From assembly GCA_016208525.1 (NCBI GenBank), contig JACQYJ010000047.1:1-6130 (forward strand): a DNA stretch of 6,130 nt, read 5' to 3'. The translations under genes and the position numbers were made by a program. Shown here one piece after another: positions 1 through 4,753 of the stretch. Origin of the DNA: Deltaproteobacteria bacterium (lineage in GTDB: Bacteria; Desulfobacterota; JAENJC01). Each line of letters starts with the position of its first letter. Positions within the stretch are counted from its first letter, which is position 1. The notes below the pieces were generated by a model. The model saw only the letters and a program-made list of their open reading frames with translations, had not been told where the DNA came from and ran no database searches.

Positions 1-42
1 CGTCACGGAGTCTACAAGCCCTCTTATTGTCATTACAGCCAT
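1..42 (-). CDS. 5' end of an unidentified ORF, possibly a ribbon-helix-helix antitoxin
   Basis: Only the first 14 codons are inside the window (MAVMTIRGLVDSVT), running off the left edge. The ATG at 42-40 is preceded by a strong AGGAGGG ribosome site (47-53) that overlaps the stop codon of the upstream vapC-like gene; the gap to that stop is 9 nt, so the two genes are very likely co-translated. The start resembles the N-terminal beta strand of FitA/CopG-type ribbon-helix-helix antitoxins, which often begin with a TIRxLDD-like stretch, although a Val stands where an Asp is common. Fourteen residues are too few to assign a family. A second in-frame Met at codon 4 is possible but lies further from the ribosome site. 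Confidence 0.6.
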   Translation of the reverse strand, partial: MAVMTIRGLVDSVT

Positions 43-51
43 AGTTCCCTC

Positions 52-441
52 CTATCTGTACAAAATAAGACCGTCAATATTGTTGAAATGCTCGTCGTAT
101 GTGAAGAGCGACAGGCCATGCCTCATTGCGGAGGCAGCGACCCACATATCGTTTGTAGGTATAGGCTTTCCTTTTTTCTTCAAATCCCAGTATATCTTTG
201 CATAAAACTCGGCAGTTTCTTCATCAACCAGAACAACTTCAACGCGCGGAGAGTCCAGGAACTGCTCCAACTCGCTTTTGTTTTGCAGTTCTTTGCTCCC
301 TCCTTTAAAGCCGCTGAACAACTCTCCCAGAACAACAACGTTTATTCCTATATATTCGGGGATTTGTAATGTTTTCACCGCAGCGGCATCATCTCTCTTG
401 AAGGCAGCATAGGCATTGGTATCTATAAGTATCCTCTTCAT
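52..441 (-). CDS. vapC: PIN-domain ribonuclease toxin, VapC family (no vapB directly upstream)
   Basis: This 129-residue protein is a complete PIN domain of normal VapC length. The expected acidic metal-binding residues are present: D7 in the DTN motif of the first beta strand, E40 in the VLGEL segment, D98 in the TNDMW segment and D116 in the TYDEHF segment. VapC toxins are Mg2+-dependent endoribonucleases that usually cut tRNA or rRNA and are held inactive by a cognate antitoxin. The ATG at 441 has an AGAGGGG ribosome site about 8 nt upstream. No VapB-like ORF lies in the 73-bp gap before it; the upstream neighbour is an Xre-Panacea protein and the downstream neighbour is a short ORF starting 9 nt after the stop. 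Either could supply the antitoxin. The target RNA cannot be told from sequence. Confidence 0.9.
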   Translation of the reverse strand: MKRILIDTNAYAAFKRDDAAAVKTLQIPEYIGINVVVLGELFSGFKGGSKELQNKSELEQFLDSPRVEVVLVDEETAEFYAKIYWDLKKKGKPIPTNDMWVAASAMRHGLSLFTYDEHFNNIDGLILYR

Positions 442-476
442 GTGGAGTTCCCCTCTTTAAAGACGCTTTCAAACAA

Positions 477-507
477 TGATAGCATATTGATGCACTACTT
501 GCTATCA
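477..507 (-). promoter_or_regulatory. Candidate promoter/operator for the orphan vapC
   Basis: An inverted repeat with perfect 8-bp arms, TGATAGCA (477-484) and TGCTATCA (500-507), separated by 15 nt, fills the gap between the Xre-Panacea gene and vapC. On the minus strand a plausible sigma70 promoter overlaps it: TTGATA (508-503), 16-bp spacer, TATGCT (486-481), reading toward vapC. The arms cover both promoter boxes, the geometry expected of an autorepressor site. The arms could also form an RNA hairpin, but no T-run follows, so a terminator is less likely. Both boxes are imperfect, so the promoter call is tentative. Confidence 0.45.
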
Positions 508-514
508 AATTTAA

Positions 515-1339
515 TCATCCTCTCCCTCTCCTCATTCTCCTTATCACCCTTGTAATATCTTCGTCATATCCCCTTACCGAGTAGGGATGTGTCCTGTAAA
601 AGACCGATTCGTATTCTATGACCTCACCGTCCTCTGTTGTCAGCCAGGGGACGCCTTCGTGGGAGTGTTCGCTGATCTGGTTTGCGTTCATGTCGGAGAG
701 CCTGTTTAACACGTCGTCTATAAGTGCGACCTCGTTGGCCATCAGCTTGGAAAGGTCTGCCTTTTTGCGCGGCAGGTATTTGGTCTGGGGGAAGCTGAAA
801 TAATCGCTTTTGACCTTCTCGATCTCCTCGTCCTTTATCATCCTGTCAACGATCTTCTTGAACTCCACAGGGGTAGGGCCGTATTTATTCTTGATGTATG
901 ATGCGCCGATAAGCTGCTCTTCGTACTTTTCATAGAAATCAAAATCAATGAAGTAAAGGAGCTTGTAGATAACCGTCTCGCCGATATTGGGTTTTGAGCC
1001 GACCTTGTTCCGGATGTAGAGCAATACCTCTTTGAACTTTTCCACGTTTTTCTGAGGGACATTGATCCTTAATTGAGGCTTAACCTCCTCCAGTTTCTTG
1101 CCACCGGTTAAAACTACTTCCGGCAACCTTTCGGAATCGAGCAGGGCTTCAACGGAAATGTGAAACACCCCGGAGAGCTTTACCAGTTCATCGGCCGATA
1201 TCTTTCTTTCTCCGTTTTCAATCTGGGAAACTGACGGGCGAGGGACGCCAAGCGCATCGGCGAGCTTTTGCTGGCTCATCCCAAGTCTCTCCCGCAATTC
1301 CTTTACCCGTTTTCCAAGCTTTGAATAGATATCCAACAT
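515..1339 (-). CDS. Xre-family HTH protein with C-terminal Panacea (DUF4065/SocA-like) domain, putative antitoxin-regulator
   Basis: The 274-residue protein has two domains. Residues about 8-65 form an Xre/Cro-type helix-turn-helix (MSQQKLADALGVPRPSVSQ, then ENGERKIS). Residues about 98-250 match the Panacea/DUF4065 pattern, with KLLYFIDF, the YGPTPVEF segment and the late HSHEGVPW and YSV segments. Panacea domains are known as versatile antitoxin modules that neutralise unrelated toxins and are related to the proteolysis adaptor SocA; fusion to an Xre DNA-binding domain is a common arrangement. The ATG at 1339 has AGGAG (1346-1350) 6 nt upstream and a good promoter with a dyad further up, implying autoregulation. 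The gene lies just upstream of an antitoxin-less VapC, so a PanA-like antitoxin role for that toxin is a reasonable but unproven inference. The extreme C-terminus is Arg-rich. Confidence 0.85.
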   Translation of the reverse strand: MLDIYSKLGKRVKELRERLGMSQQKLADALGVPRPSVSQIENGERKISADELVKLSGVFHISVEALLDSERLPEVVLTGGKKLEEVKPQLRINVPQKNVEKFKEVLLYIRNKVGSKPNIGETVIYKLLYFIDFDFYEKYEEQLIGASYIKNKYGPTPVEFKKIVDRMIKDEEIEKVKSDYFSFPQTKYLPRKKADLSKLMANEVALIDDVLNRLSDMNANQISEHSHEGVPWLTTEDGEVIEYESVFYRTHPYSVRGYDEDITRVIRRMRRGRG

Positions 1340-1359
1340 CGCTCTCTCCTGTTTTTCAG

Positions 1360-1388
1360 ATGATAATCTATGTCAGATAATTTGTCAA
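1360..1388 (-). promoter_or_regulatory. Sigma70 promoter with overlapping operator dyad for the Xre-Panacea gene
   Basis: On the minus strand a consensus -35 box TTGACA (1388-1383) is separated by exactly 17 bp from a -10 box TATCAT (1365-1360, five of six consensus bases). Between and partly overlapping the boxes lies a dyad at 1363-1381, ATTATCT-GACAT-AGATTAT, with one mismatch between the 7-bp arms. A short dyad inside the promoter spacer is typical of an operator for an autorepressing Xre protein. The start codon follows the -10 box by about 20 nt, leaving a short leader that contains the AGGAG ribosome site. Confidence 0.65.
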
Positions 1389-1418
1389 GCATATGTTAGA
1401 TTTTAGAACAACACTCGA

Positions 1419-1444
1419 AGGGCAGGGGCAAGCCCAGCCCCTAC
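1419..1444. repeat. GC-rich imperfect palindrome (REP/MITE-like)
   Basis: A G-run/C-run block on the plus strand (GGGCAGGGGCAAGCCC at 1420-1435, then AGCCCCTAC) forms an imperfect hairpin and stands out from its AT-richer surroundings. On the minus strand it reads GTAGGGGC then GCCCC with a 7-nt loop. It lies between the stop of the vapC at 1493 and the promoter of the Xre-Panacea gene. It resembles the GTAGGGGC-ended palindromic repeats scattered through many environmental bacterial genomes. No clear T-tract follows, so I do not call it an intrinsic terminator. Confidence 0.4.
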
Positions 1445-1492
1445 AATTTTCGCCGGCATCATTTTGGAAATAACCCTACCTCAGGCTTAAAA

Positions 1493-1897
1493 TCAAGCAA
1501 TCACATTCAACGTCTTTAACTCTGTACATTGCTCAATACTGGAAAAATCCTTGTCGTTATGGAAAAGTGTAAGATTGTTTTCAATGGCAATGGCTGCAAT
1601 AAGGCAATCTATGGTCTTTCGCACAGTTTTGCCCTTTTTCATGCACTGCCGGTATATATTTGCAGCCTCGATATACGTATCAATACCTGTCGGATTATAG
1701 ATAGGAAATGCGAGGAGGTCTTCTGTAATTTCCCTGGCTTCCTTGTCGTCTTTGATACCTTGCAGTATCTCAGTCAGGACTATCCCTGTAAGACATGTAT
1801 CCTCTTCACCCTCAATAAGGCGGTGTAAAGTATAGCGATAAGCAGTATCTCGCCCCTGCAGGAAATCTATCCAGACACTGGTGTCAACCAGTATTAT
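1493..1897 (-). CDS. vapC: PIN-domain ribonuclease toxin, VapC family, lacking a standard start codon
   Basis: An uninterrupted minus-strand frame downstream of vapB encodes about 134 residues of a complete PIN domain, ending at TGA 1493-1495. From the ATA at 1897-1895 counted as residue 1 it reads [M]ILVDTSVWIDFL, a textbook VapC start. Acidic residues D5, E43 (VLTEIL), D97 (KTIDCLIA) and D115/D117 (HNDKDF) are in place. No ATG, GTG or TTG exists in frame near the 5' end: an in-frame TGA lies at 1918-1916 and the codons before the Asp are GTT, ATA, ATA, CTG, GTT. The gene overlaps the vapB stop by 4 nt in the pattern ATAA; a G at 1895 (minus strand) would give the common ATGA overlap while keeping a vapB stop. 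Start at ATA or CTG (1891-1889), loss of toxin expression, or a base-call error are all possible. The body shows no frameshift or stop. Confidence 0.8.
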   Translation of the reverse strand: MILVDTSVWIDFLQGRDTAYRYTLHRLIEGEEDTCLTGIVLTEILQGIKDDKEAREITEDLLAFPIYNPTGIDTYIEAANIYRQCMKKGKTVRKTIDCLIAAIAIENNLTLFHNDKDFSSIEQCTELKTLNVIA

Positions 1898-2094
1898 AAC
1901 CTGCTTGCCCTCATCTCATTCAAGTTCCCTTCCCAGGCTATCCTCCCTTCAAACTTAAGAATCCCCTTCCTTTTAATCTTCTTGACCAGCTCCTCAAGGG
2001 CATAGTTCACCAGCTCTTTTTTTGTCTTCATGTGGGTGAGCTTGAGCCCTTCTTTAACAAGTCTATCATCAATATCTACATTTGTCCTTGCCAT
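1894..2094 (-). CDS. vapB: VapB-type antitoxin (DUF2191/VapB family)
   Basis: This 66-residue protein matches the short VapB family: an N-terminal strand ARTNVDIDDRLV, a helical segment with KTKKELVNYALEELV, and the C-terminal toxin-binding tail with FEGRIAWEGNLNEMRASR, close to the family's G.I.WEGdLdEMR pattern. Such proteins dimerise through the N-terminus to bind DNA and use the C-terminal tail to block the active site of a VapC. The ATG at 2094 has a perfect AGGAGG site (2100-2105) 5 nt upstream. It overlaps the start region of the downstream vapC by about 4 nt, so the pair is an operon. A dyad sits upstream of the ribosome site. The family assignment is firm; its toxin partner is the PIN protein at 1493-1897. 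Confidence 0.9.
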   Translation of the reverse strand: MARTNVDIDDRLVKEGLKLTHMKTKKELVNYALEELVKKIKRKGILKFEGRIAWEGNLNEMRASRL

Positions 2095-2112
2095 AAAGAC
2101 CTCCTTTAAAGT

Positions 2113-2144
2113 TATACACCAAATATATCATTTTTATGTGTATA
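2113..2144 (-). promoter_or_regulatory. Candidate vapBC operator dyad
   Basis: A perfect 7-bp inverted repeat, TATACAC (2113-2119) and GTGTATA (2138-2144), separated by 18 AT-rich nt, lies just upstream of the vapB ribosome site. VapBC complexes normally repress their own operon by binding such dyads over the promoter. Several TATA-like hexamers occur here (for example TATATT and TATAAC on the minus strand), but none has a convincing -35 box at correct spacing, so I do not name promoter boxes. Confidence 0.45.
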
Positions 2145-2169
2145 GCACAGAAAATGAAAATGAACTTAC

Positions 2170-2532
2170 TCATTTCCCAAACATCATCCTAAGCGCCACA
2201 ATCAATAGAAAACCGCCAAACAACTTTTTTAACAGCAGATCAGATACCGGCTGAATCATGGATGCCCCAAGGAGGCCGCCGAAAAAGAAACCGAGGCAGA
2301 TCAAAGGCGCCGCTTGAAGGTCAACATACCCGTTGGTATAATACTTCCATGCTGCAAGCAGTCCAATGGGAGGAATCATGATGGCAAGTGTTGTCCCTTG
2401 GGCAAGATGCTGTGAAAAGCCGAAGAGATAGACAAGGGCAGGAATCAGTATAGTTCCTCCTCCGAGGCCGAAGATACCCCCGAAGATACCAGCCACCAGG
2501 CCTAATATAAGGAATTCAGATGCAATAAGCAT
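2170..2532 (-). CDS. Half-size TauE/SafE (DUF81) family membrane permease
   Basis: The 120-residue protein is strongly hydrophobic with about four predicted membrane segments (roughly residues 6-36, 44-64, 74-95 and 99-118). The first carries the family hallmark GGIFGLGGGTILIP (18-31), and QGTTLA (45-50) follows as in TauE/SafE proteins. Family members export or import sulfite, sulfoacetate or related sulfur or organic anions. Full-length members have two such repeats and about 250 residues; this is a single repeat, a size known in the family, which probably dimerises. I chose the ATG at 2532 because AGGAGG (2539-2544) lies 6 nt upstream; an upstream Met at 2565 would add 11 residues encoded by the palindromic repeat. 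It is codirectional with the upstream ABC ATPase gene, 55 nt away. Substrate unknown. Confidence 0.85.
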   Translation of the reverse strand: MLIASEFLILGLVAGIFGGIFGLGGGTILIPALVYLFGFSQHLAQGTTLAIMIPPIGLLAAWKYYTNGYVDLQAAPLICLGFFFGGLLGASMIQPVSDLLLKKLFGGFLLIVALRMMFGK

Positions 2533-2536
2533 GTTG

Positions 2537-2544
2537 CTCCTCCT
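2537..2544 (-). promoter_or_regulatory. Ribosome binding site deciding the TauE/SafE start
   Basis: AGGAGGAG on the minus strand is placed correctly for the ATG at 2532. It lies inside the longer possible reading frame from 2565, which has no comparable site, so it favours the shorter 120-residue protein. Confidence 0.75.
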
Positions 2545-2591
2545 GTAAGGGTGCGGTCGTCGCACCCTGGGCGGGGAAACCCCGCCGCTAC
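2545..2591. repeat. Double-hairpin palindromic element (REP/MITE-like)
   Basis: Two perfect hairpins lie side by side: GGGTGCG-GTCGT-CGCACCC (2549-2567) and GGCGGGG-AAA-CCCCGCC (2570-2586). The block begins GTAAGGG and ends CCGCTAC, giving imperfect terminal inverted repeats (8 of 12 positions). It fills the gap between the ABC ATPase stop and the TauE/SafE ribosome site; its outer edge includes the ATPase stop codon (TAG at 2590-2588). No T-run follows either hairpin, so an mRNA-stabilising or processing role between the genes, or simply an inserted repeat, is more likely than termination. Confidence 0.55.
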
Positions 2592-3712
2592 CGATTCGGT
2601 ATGATCCAGATAGATTCCTTCTTCAGCGACACCCTGCTCTCTTTCCCCTCATAAAGCCCCAGCTTCTTGAAGGCGTAAGATGGGACGTTTATATGAAGAG
2701 TCGGGCCGTTCTCTGCATGAAATAGTACCAGGTAGGTAGGTCCCTGCTCTACTATCTCCATAATATGGCCTGAGATGATATTCTCCGACAGCCCCTCCCT
2801 TACCGGCCTGTCTTCCCTGAGGATCATAACCTCTTCAGGCCTTATGCAGAACTCAACCTCTTCCGAAATGGGCAAAGGTACAGGAGATGGGGCAATCACA
2901 CGGAACCCTGCTGACTCTATGGATACAGTCCCTTCACTGATGGAAACGACCTTACCCCTGAATATGTTCTTTATGCCGAGGAACTTTGCCACCTTTTTGC
3001 TCTTAGGCCTGTAGAAGACTTCTTCCCTGGTCCCGACCTGCTCCATCTTTCCCTCGTTCATAACAGCGATCCTGTCGCCCAGGATGAACGCCTCTTCCAG
3101 GTCATGGGTGACCATTATTGTAGGTGTAGAAAATCTGCTCCTGATCCTTTTCAGGTCAACCCTCAGCTTGGACCTTACAGGATGATCAAGGGCTGCAAAA
3201 GGCTCATCAAGAAGGAACAGGGACGGTTTCACAATCAATGTCCGCGCTATGGCAACTCTCTGCCTCTGTCCTCCTGAAAGCTCGGAAGGGTATCTGTTTT
3301 CAAGCCCTTCGAGCCTGAGGATGGAAAGAAGCTCTGTGACCTTTTCCTTTATTGTCTGTTTTGGCTCACCGGATATTCCGTATGAGACATTGCCGTAGAC
3401 AGTCATGTGGGGGAAGAGGGCATAGTCCTGGAATACATACCCGATCTGTCTCTTATTCAACGGAAGACTGACAGATTCTTCCGAATCAAAGTATGGCTTC
3501 CCGTTCATCCTCATACACCCTGAGTCAGGGGTCATAAGGCCTGATATACACTGGAGGGTCAGGCACTTCCCGCTGCCGGAAGGTCCGAAGAGTACCATAA
3601 GTTCGTTTTCGACTTGCAGGGAGAGATCGAGATGGAAGGTTCCCAGGGACTTTTTGAAGGAGAGTTCAAGCATAGGGCTGAGGGCTGAGGGCTGAGGGCT
3701 GAGTTTATTCAT
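2588..3712 (-). CDS. ABC transporter ATP-binding protein with TOBE domain, molybdate/tungstate type (ModC/WtpC-like)
   Basis: The 374-residue protein has a complete ABC ATPase domain: Walker A GPSGSGKC (43-50), Q-loop Q95 in VFQDYALFPH, signature LSGGQ (145-149), Walker B LLDE (167-170), D-loop ALD (174-176) and switch H203 in VTHDLEEA. Residues about 240-374 form a TOBE/MOP-type regulatory region. The overall layout fits importers of molybdate, tungstate or sulfate (ModC, WtpC, CysA), with ModC/WtpC most likely; no binding protein or permease gene is adjacent, so the substrate is open. Unusually, C50 replaces the Ser/Thr that normally helps hold Mg2+. The start at 3712 has GAGGG (3720-3724) 7 nt upstream; the alternative Met14 at 3673 fits the family start better but has only repeat DNA in front. 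fabI ends 27 nt upstream, so both are probably cotranscribed. Confidence 0.88.
   Translation of the reverse strand: MNKLSPQPSALSPMLELSFKKSLGTFHLDLSLQVENELMVLFGPSGSGKCLTLQCISGLMTPDSGCMRMNGKPYFDSEESVSLPLNKRQIGYVFQDYALFPHMTVYGNVSYGISGEPKQTIKEKVTELLSILRLEGLENRYPSELSGGQRQRVAIARTLIVKPSLFLLDEPFAALDHPVRSKLRVDLKRIRSRFSTPTIMVTHDLEEAFILGDRIAVMNEGKMEQVGTREEVFYRPKSKKVAKFLGIKNIFRGKVVSISEGTVSIESAGFRVIAPSPVPLPISEEVEFCIRPEEVMILREDRPVREGLSENIISGHIMEIVEQGPTYLVLFHAENGPTLHINVPSYAFKKLGLYEGKESRVSLKKESIWIIPNR
3674..3701. repeat. Heptanucleotide tandem repeat (AGGGCTG x4) in the 5' end of the ABC ATPase gene
   Basis: Four exact copies of AGGGCTG on the plus strand (CAGCCCT on the coding strand), plus a partial AG, encode residues about 4-13 of the ATPase, between Met1 and Met14. 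Because the unit is not a multiple of three, gain or loss of one copy would put Met1 out of frame with the ATPase domain. Confidence 0.9.
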
Positions 3713-3736
3713 CCTTCATCCCTCATCCTTTATCCT
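3709..3736. repeat. Degenerate heptanucleotide repeat (TCATCCY x4) spanning ribosome site and start
   Basis: Four 7-bp units TCATCCT, TCATCCC, TCATCCT, TTATCCT abut the other heptad array. On the coding strand the units read AGGATAA, AGGATGA, GGGATGA, AGGATGA, so they supply both Shine-Dalgarno-like GAGGG and three ATGs, one per reading frame (3712, 3719, 3726). The two upstream ATGs run into stops after four and five codons; only the ATG at 3712 opens the ATPase frame. Confidence 0.8.
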
Positions 3737-3739
3737 TAT

Positions 3740-4510
3740 TTAGTTTCCCATAATATTTATGCCTGTGTCAACGTAGTGTATCTCGCCGGTTACACCGCTG
3801 GAAAGGTCGCTGAGGAGGTATAGACCGGAGTTCCCGACCTCTTCTATGGTTACATTCCTCTTCATGGGGGACTTTTCTTCCGCGCGGTTCAGCATATCTT
3901 TGAAATTTCCAATCCCCATAGCAGCCAGGGTCTTTATGGGGCCTGCTGATATGGCATTTACCCTTATCCCTTCCGTTCCGAAGTCAACAGCCATGTATCT
4001 TACCGATGCCTCAAGGGCTGCCTTTGCAACGCCCATTACCGTGTAGTTGGGTATGTACTGTCTGGCGCCGTGATAACTTAGGGTGATGATACTGCTGTTC
4101 CTCCCCTTCATTAAAGGGTATGCCCTTTTGGAAACAGCAATGAAGGAATAGACGCTCACATCCATGGCCAGTTGGAACCCCTCTCTGGATGTATTGATCA
4201 GCATCCCCTTGAGTTCCTCCTTGTTGGCAAAGGCAATAGAGTGGACCAGCATATCGAGACCCCCAAAGGCGTCATTTACGGCATTAAAGCAGTTATCCAT
4301 ATCCACCTCCCTCGAAACATCGCAGGGAATGATAACCTTAGACCCTATACTTTCCGCCAAAGGCCTGACCCTCTTTTCCAGAGTTTCGTTTGCATAGGTA
4401 AAGGCCAGTTCTGCCCCCTCTCTGTGAAGCGCCTCCGCAATACCCCATGCGATACTCCTTTCATTGGCCACACCCATTATCAAAGCTTTTTTGCCACTAA
4501 CAATACCCAT
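3740..4510 (-). CDS. fabI: Enoyl-[acyl-carrier-protein] reductase (NADH), FabI
   Basis: The 256-residue protein is a short-chain-dehydrogenase-fold enoyl-ACP reductase that performs the last reduction of each fatty-acid elongation cycle in the cytoplasm. It shows the FabI cofactor-site opening IMGVANERSIAWGIA, the HSIAFANKEEL segment, and the catalytic Y-x6-K pair in IPNYTVMGVAK (Y156, K163), with the second Tyr at Y146 in LSYHGA; all three fall at the E. coli FabI numbers when the ATG at 4510 is used. That start also has AGGAGG 10 nt upstream, whereas the longer frame from 4543 has no ribosome site. An Ala stands where E. coli has Gly93, a position tied to triclosan sensitivity; Ala is natural in other FabI proteins such as that of S. 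aureus. The gene heads the leftward cluster and is followed closely by an ABC ATPase. Confidence 0.96.
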   Translation of the reverse strand: MGIVSGKKALIMGVANERSIAWGIAEALHREGAELAFTYANETLEKRVRPLAESIGSKVIIPCDVSREVDMDNCFNAVNDAFGGLDMLVHSIAFANKEELKGMLINTSREGFQLAMDVSVYSFIAVSKRAYPLMKGRNSSIITLSYHGARQYIPNYTVMGVAKAALEASVRYMAVDFGTEGIRVNAISAGPIKTLAAMGIGNFKDMLNRAEEKSPMKRNVTIEEVGNSGLYLLSDLSSGVTGEIHYVDTGINIMGN

Positions 4511-4520
4511 CTGTATAATC

Positions 4521-4526
4521 CCTCCT
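4521..4526 (-). promoter_or_regulatory. Ribosome binding site deciding the fabI start
   Basis: AGGAGG on the minus strand lies 10 nt before the ATG at 4510 and inside the longer possible frame from 4543, so it supports the shorter protein, which also aligns to E. coli FabI numbering. Confidence 0.75.
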
Positions 4527-4543
4527 AAATTTAAAGCTGTCAT

Positions 4544-4572
4544 TTAATAACATGTTTCTATTACAAATTCAA
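4544..4572 (-). promoter_or_regulatory. Tentative fabI promoter
   Basis: On the minus strand TTGAAT (4572-4567), a 17-bp spacer and TATTAA (4549-4544) could serve as -35 and -10 boxes, placing transcription start about 25-30 nt before the fabI start codon. Each box is imperfect and the region is AT-rich, so chance matches are likely. Confidence 0.3.
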
Positions 4573-4647
4573 TATCTTTAAATAGTTCAATGCGTCCTGA
4601 CGACAGATTCCTCCATTATTACGCTTCAACCTAAATCCTGCAATCGA

Positions 4648-4716
4648 ACCACAGAGCACATAAAGAAACACAGAGGATTTCTCCGTGAAACTCCGTGATC
4701 TCCGTGCCTCTGTGGT
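4648..4716. repeat. Inverted-repeat-bounded element with ACCACAGAG/CTCTGTGGT ends
   Basis: A 69-bp block has perfect 9-bp terminal inverted repeats, ACCACAGAG (4648-4656) and CTCTGTGGT (4708-4716). Inside are a second ACAGAGG-type copy (4670-4676) and three direct copies of CTCCGTG at 4681-4687, 4691-4697 and 4700-4706, all of them related to the complement of the ends. It lies in the divergent intergenic region between fabI and higB and encodes no protein. The style matches short palindromic repeats of the CACAGAG/CTCTGTG type seen in many environmental genomes; whether it is mobile cannot be judged from one copy. Confidence 0.6.
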
Positions 4717-4753
4717 GAGTAGTTACAATCATTATTGCATATCAAAGATGTTC

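Noticed and set aside
88..369. Plus-strand ORF opposite the orphan vapC
   Set aside because: Shadow of the PIN-domain gene on the minus strand; no motifs or ribosome site.
1529..1828. Plus-strand ORF of 99 codons
   Set aside because: It is antisense to the VapC frame on the minus strand, which has clear PIN motifs; the plus translation shows no recognisable family and lacks a ribosome site.
2533..2565. Extended TauE/SafE start at 2565
   Set aside because: The extra residues are encoded by the palindromic repeat and the strong ribosome site lies within them.
2549..2586. Intrinsic terminator after the ABC ATPase gene
   Set aside because: Both hairpins are GC-rich and perfect, but neither is followed by a T-run on either strand.
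3674..3736. CRISPR-like array
   Set aside because: The units are 7 bp without unique spacers; these are simple tandem repeats.
4172..4528. Plus-strand ORF of 118 codons inside fabI
   Set aside because: Antisense to a certain fabI; sequence reads as the complement of SDR motifs and resembles no family.
4511..4543. Extended fabI start at 4543
   Set aside because: No ribosome site precedes it, AGGAGG lies inside the extension, and the shorter start brings the catalytic residues to E. coli numbering.
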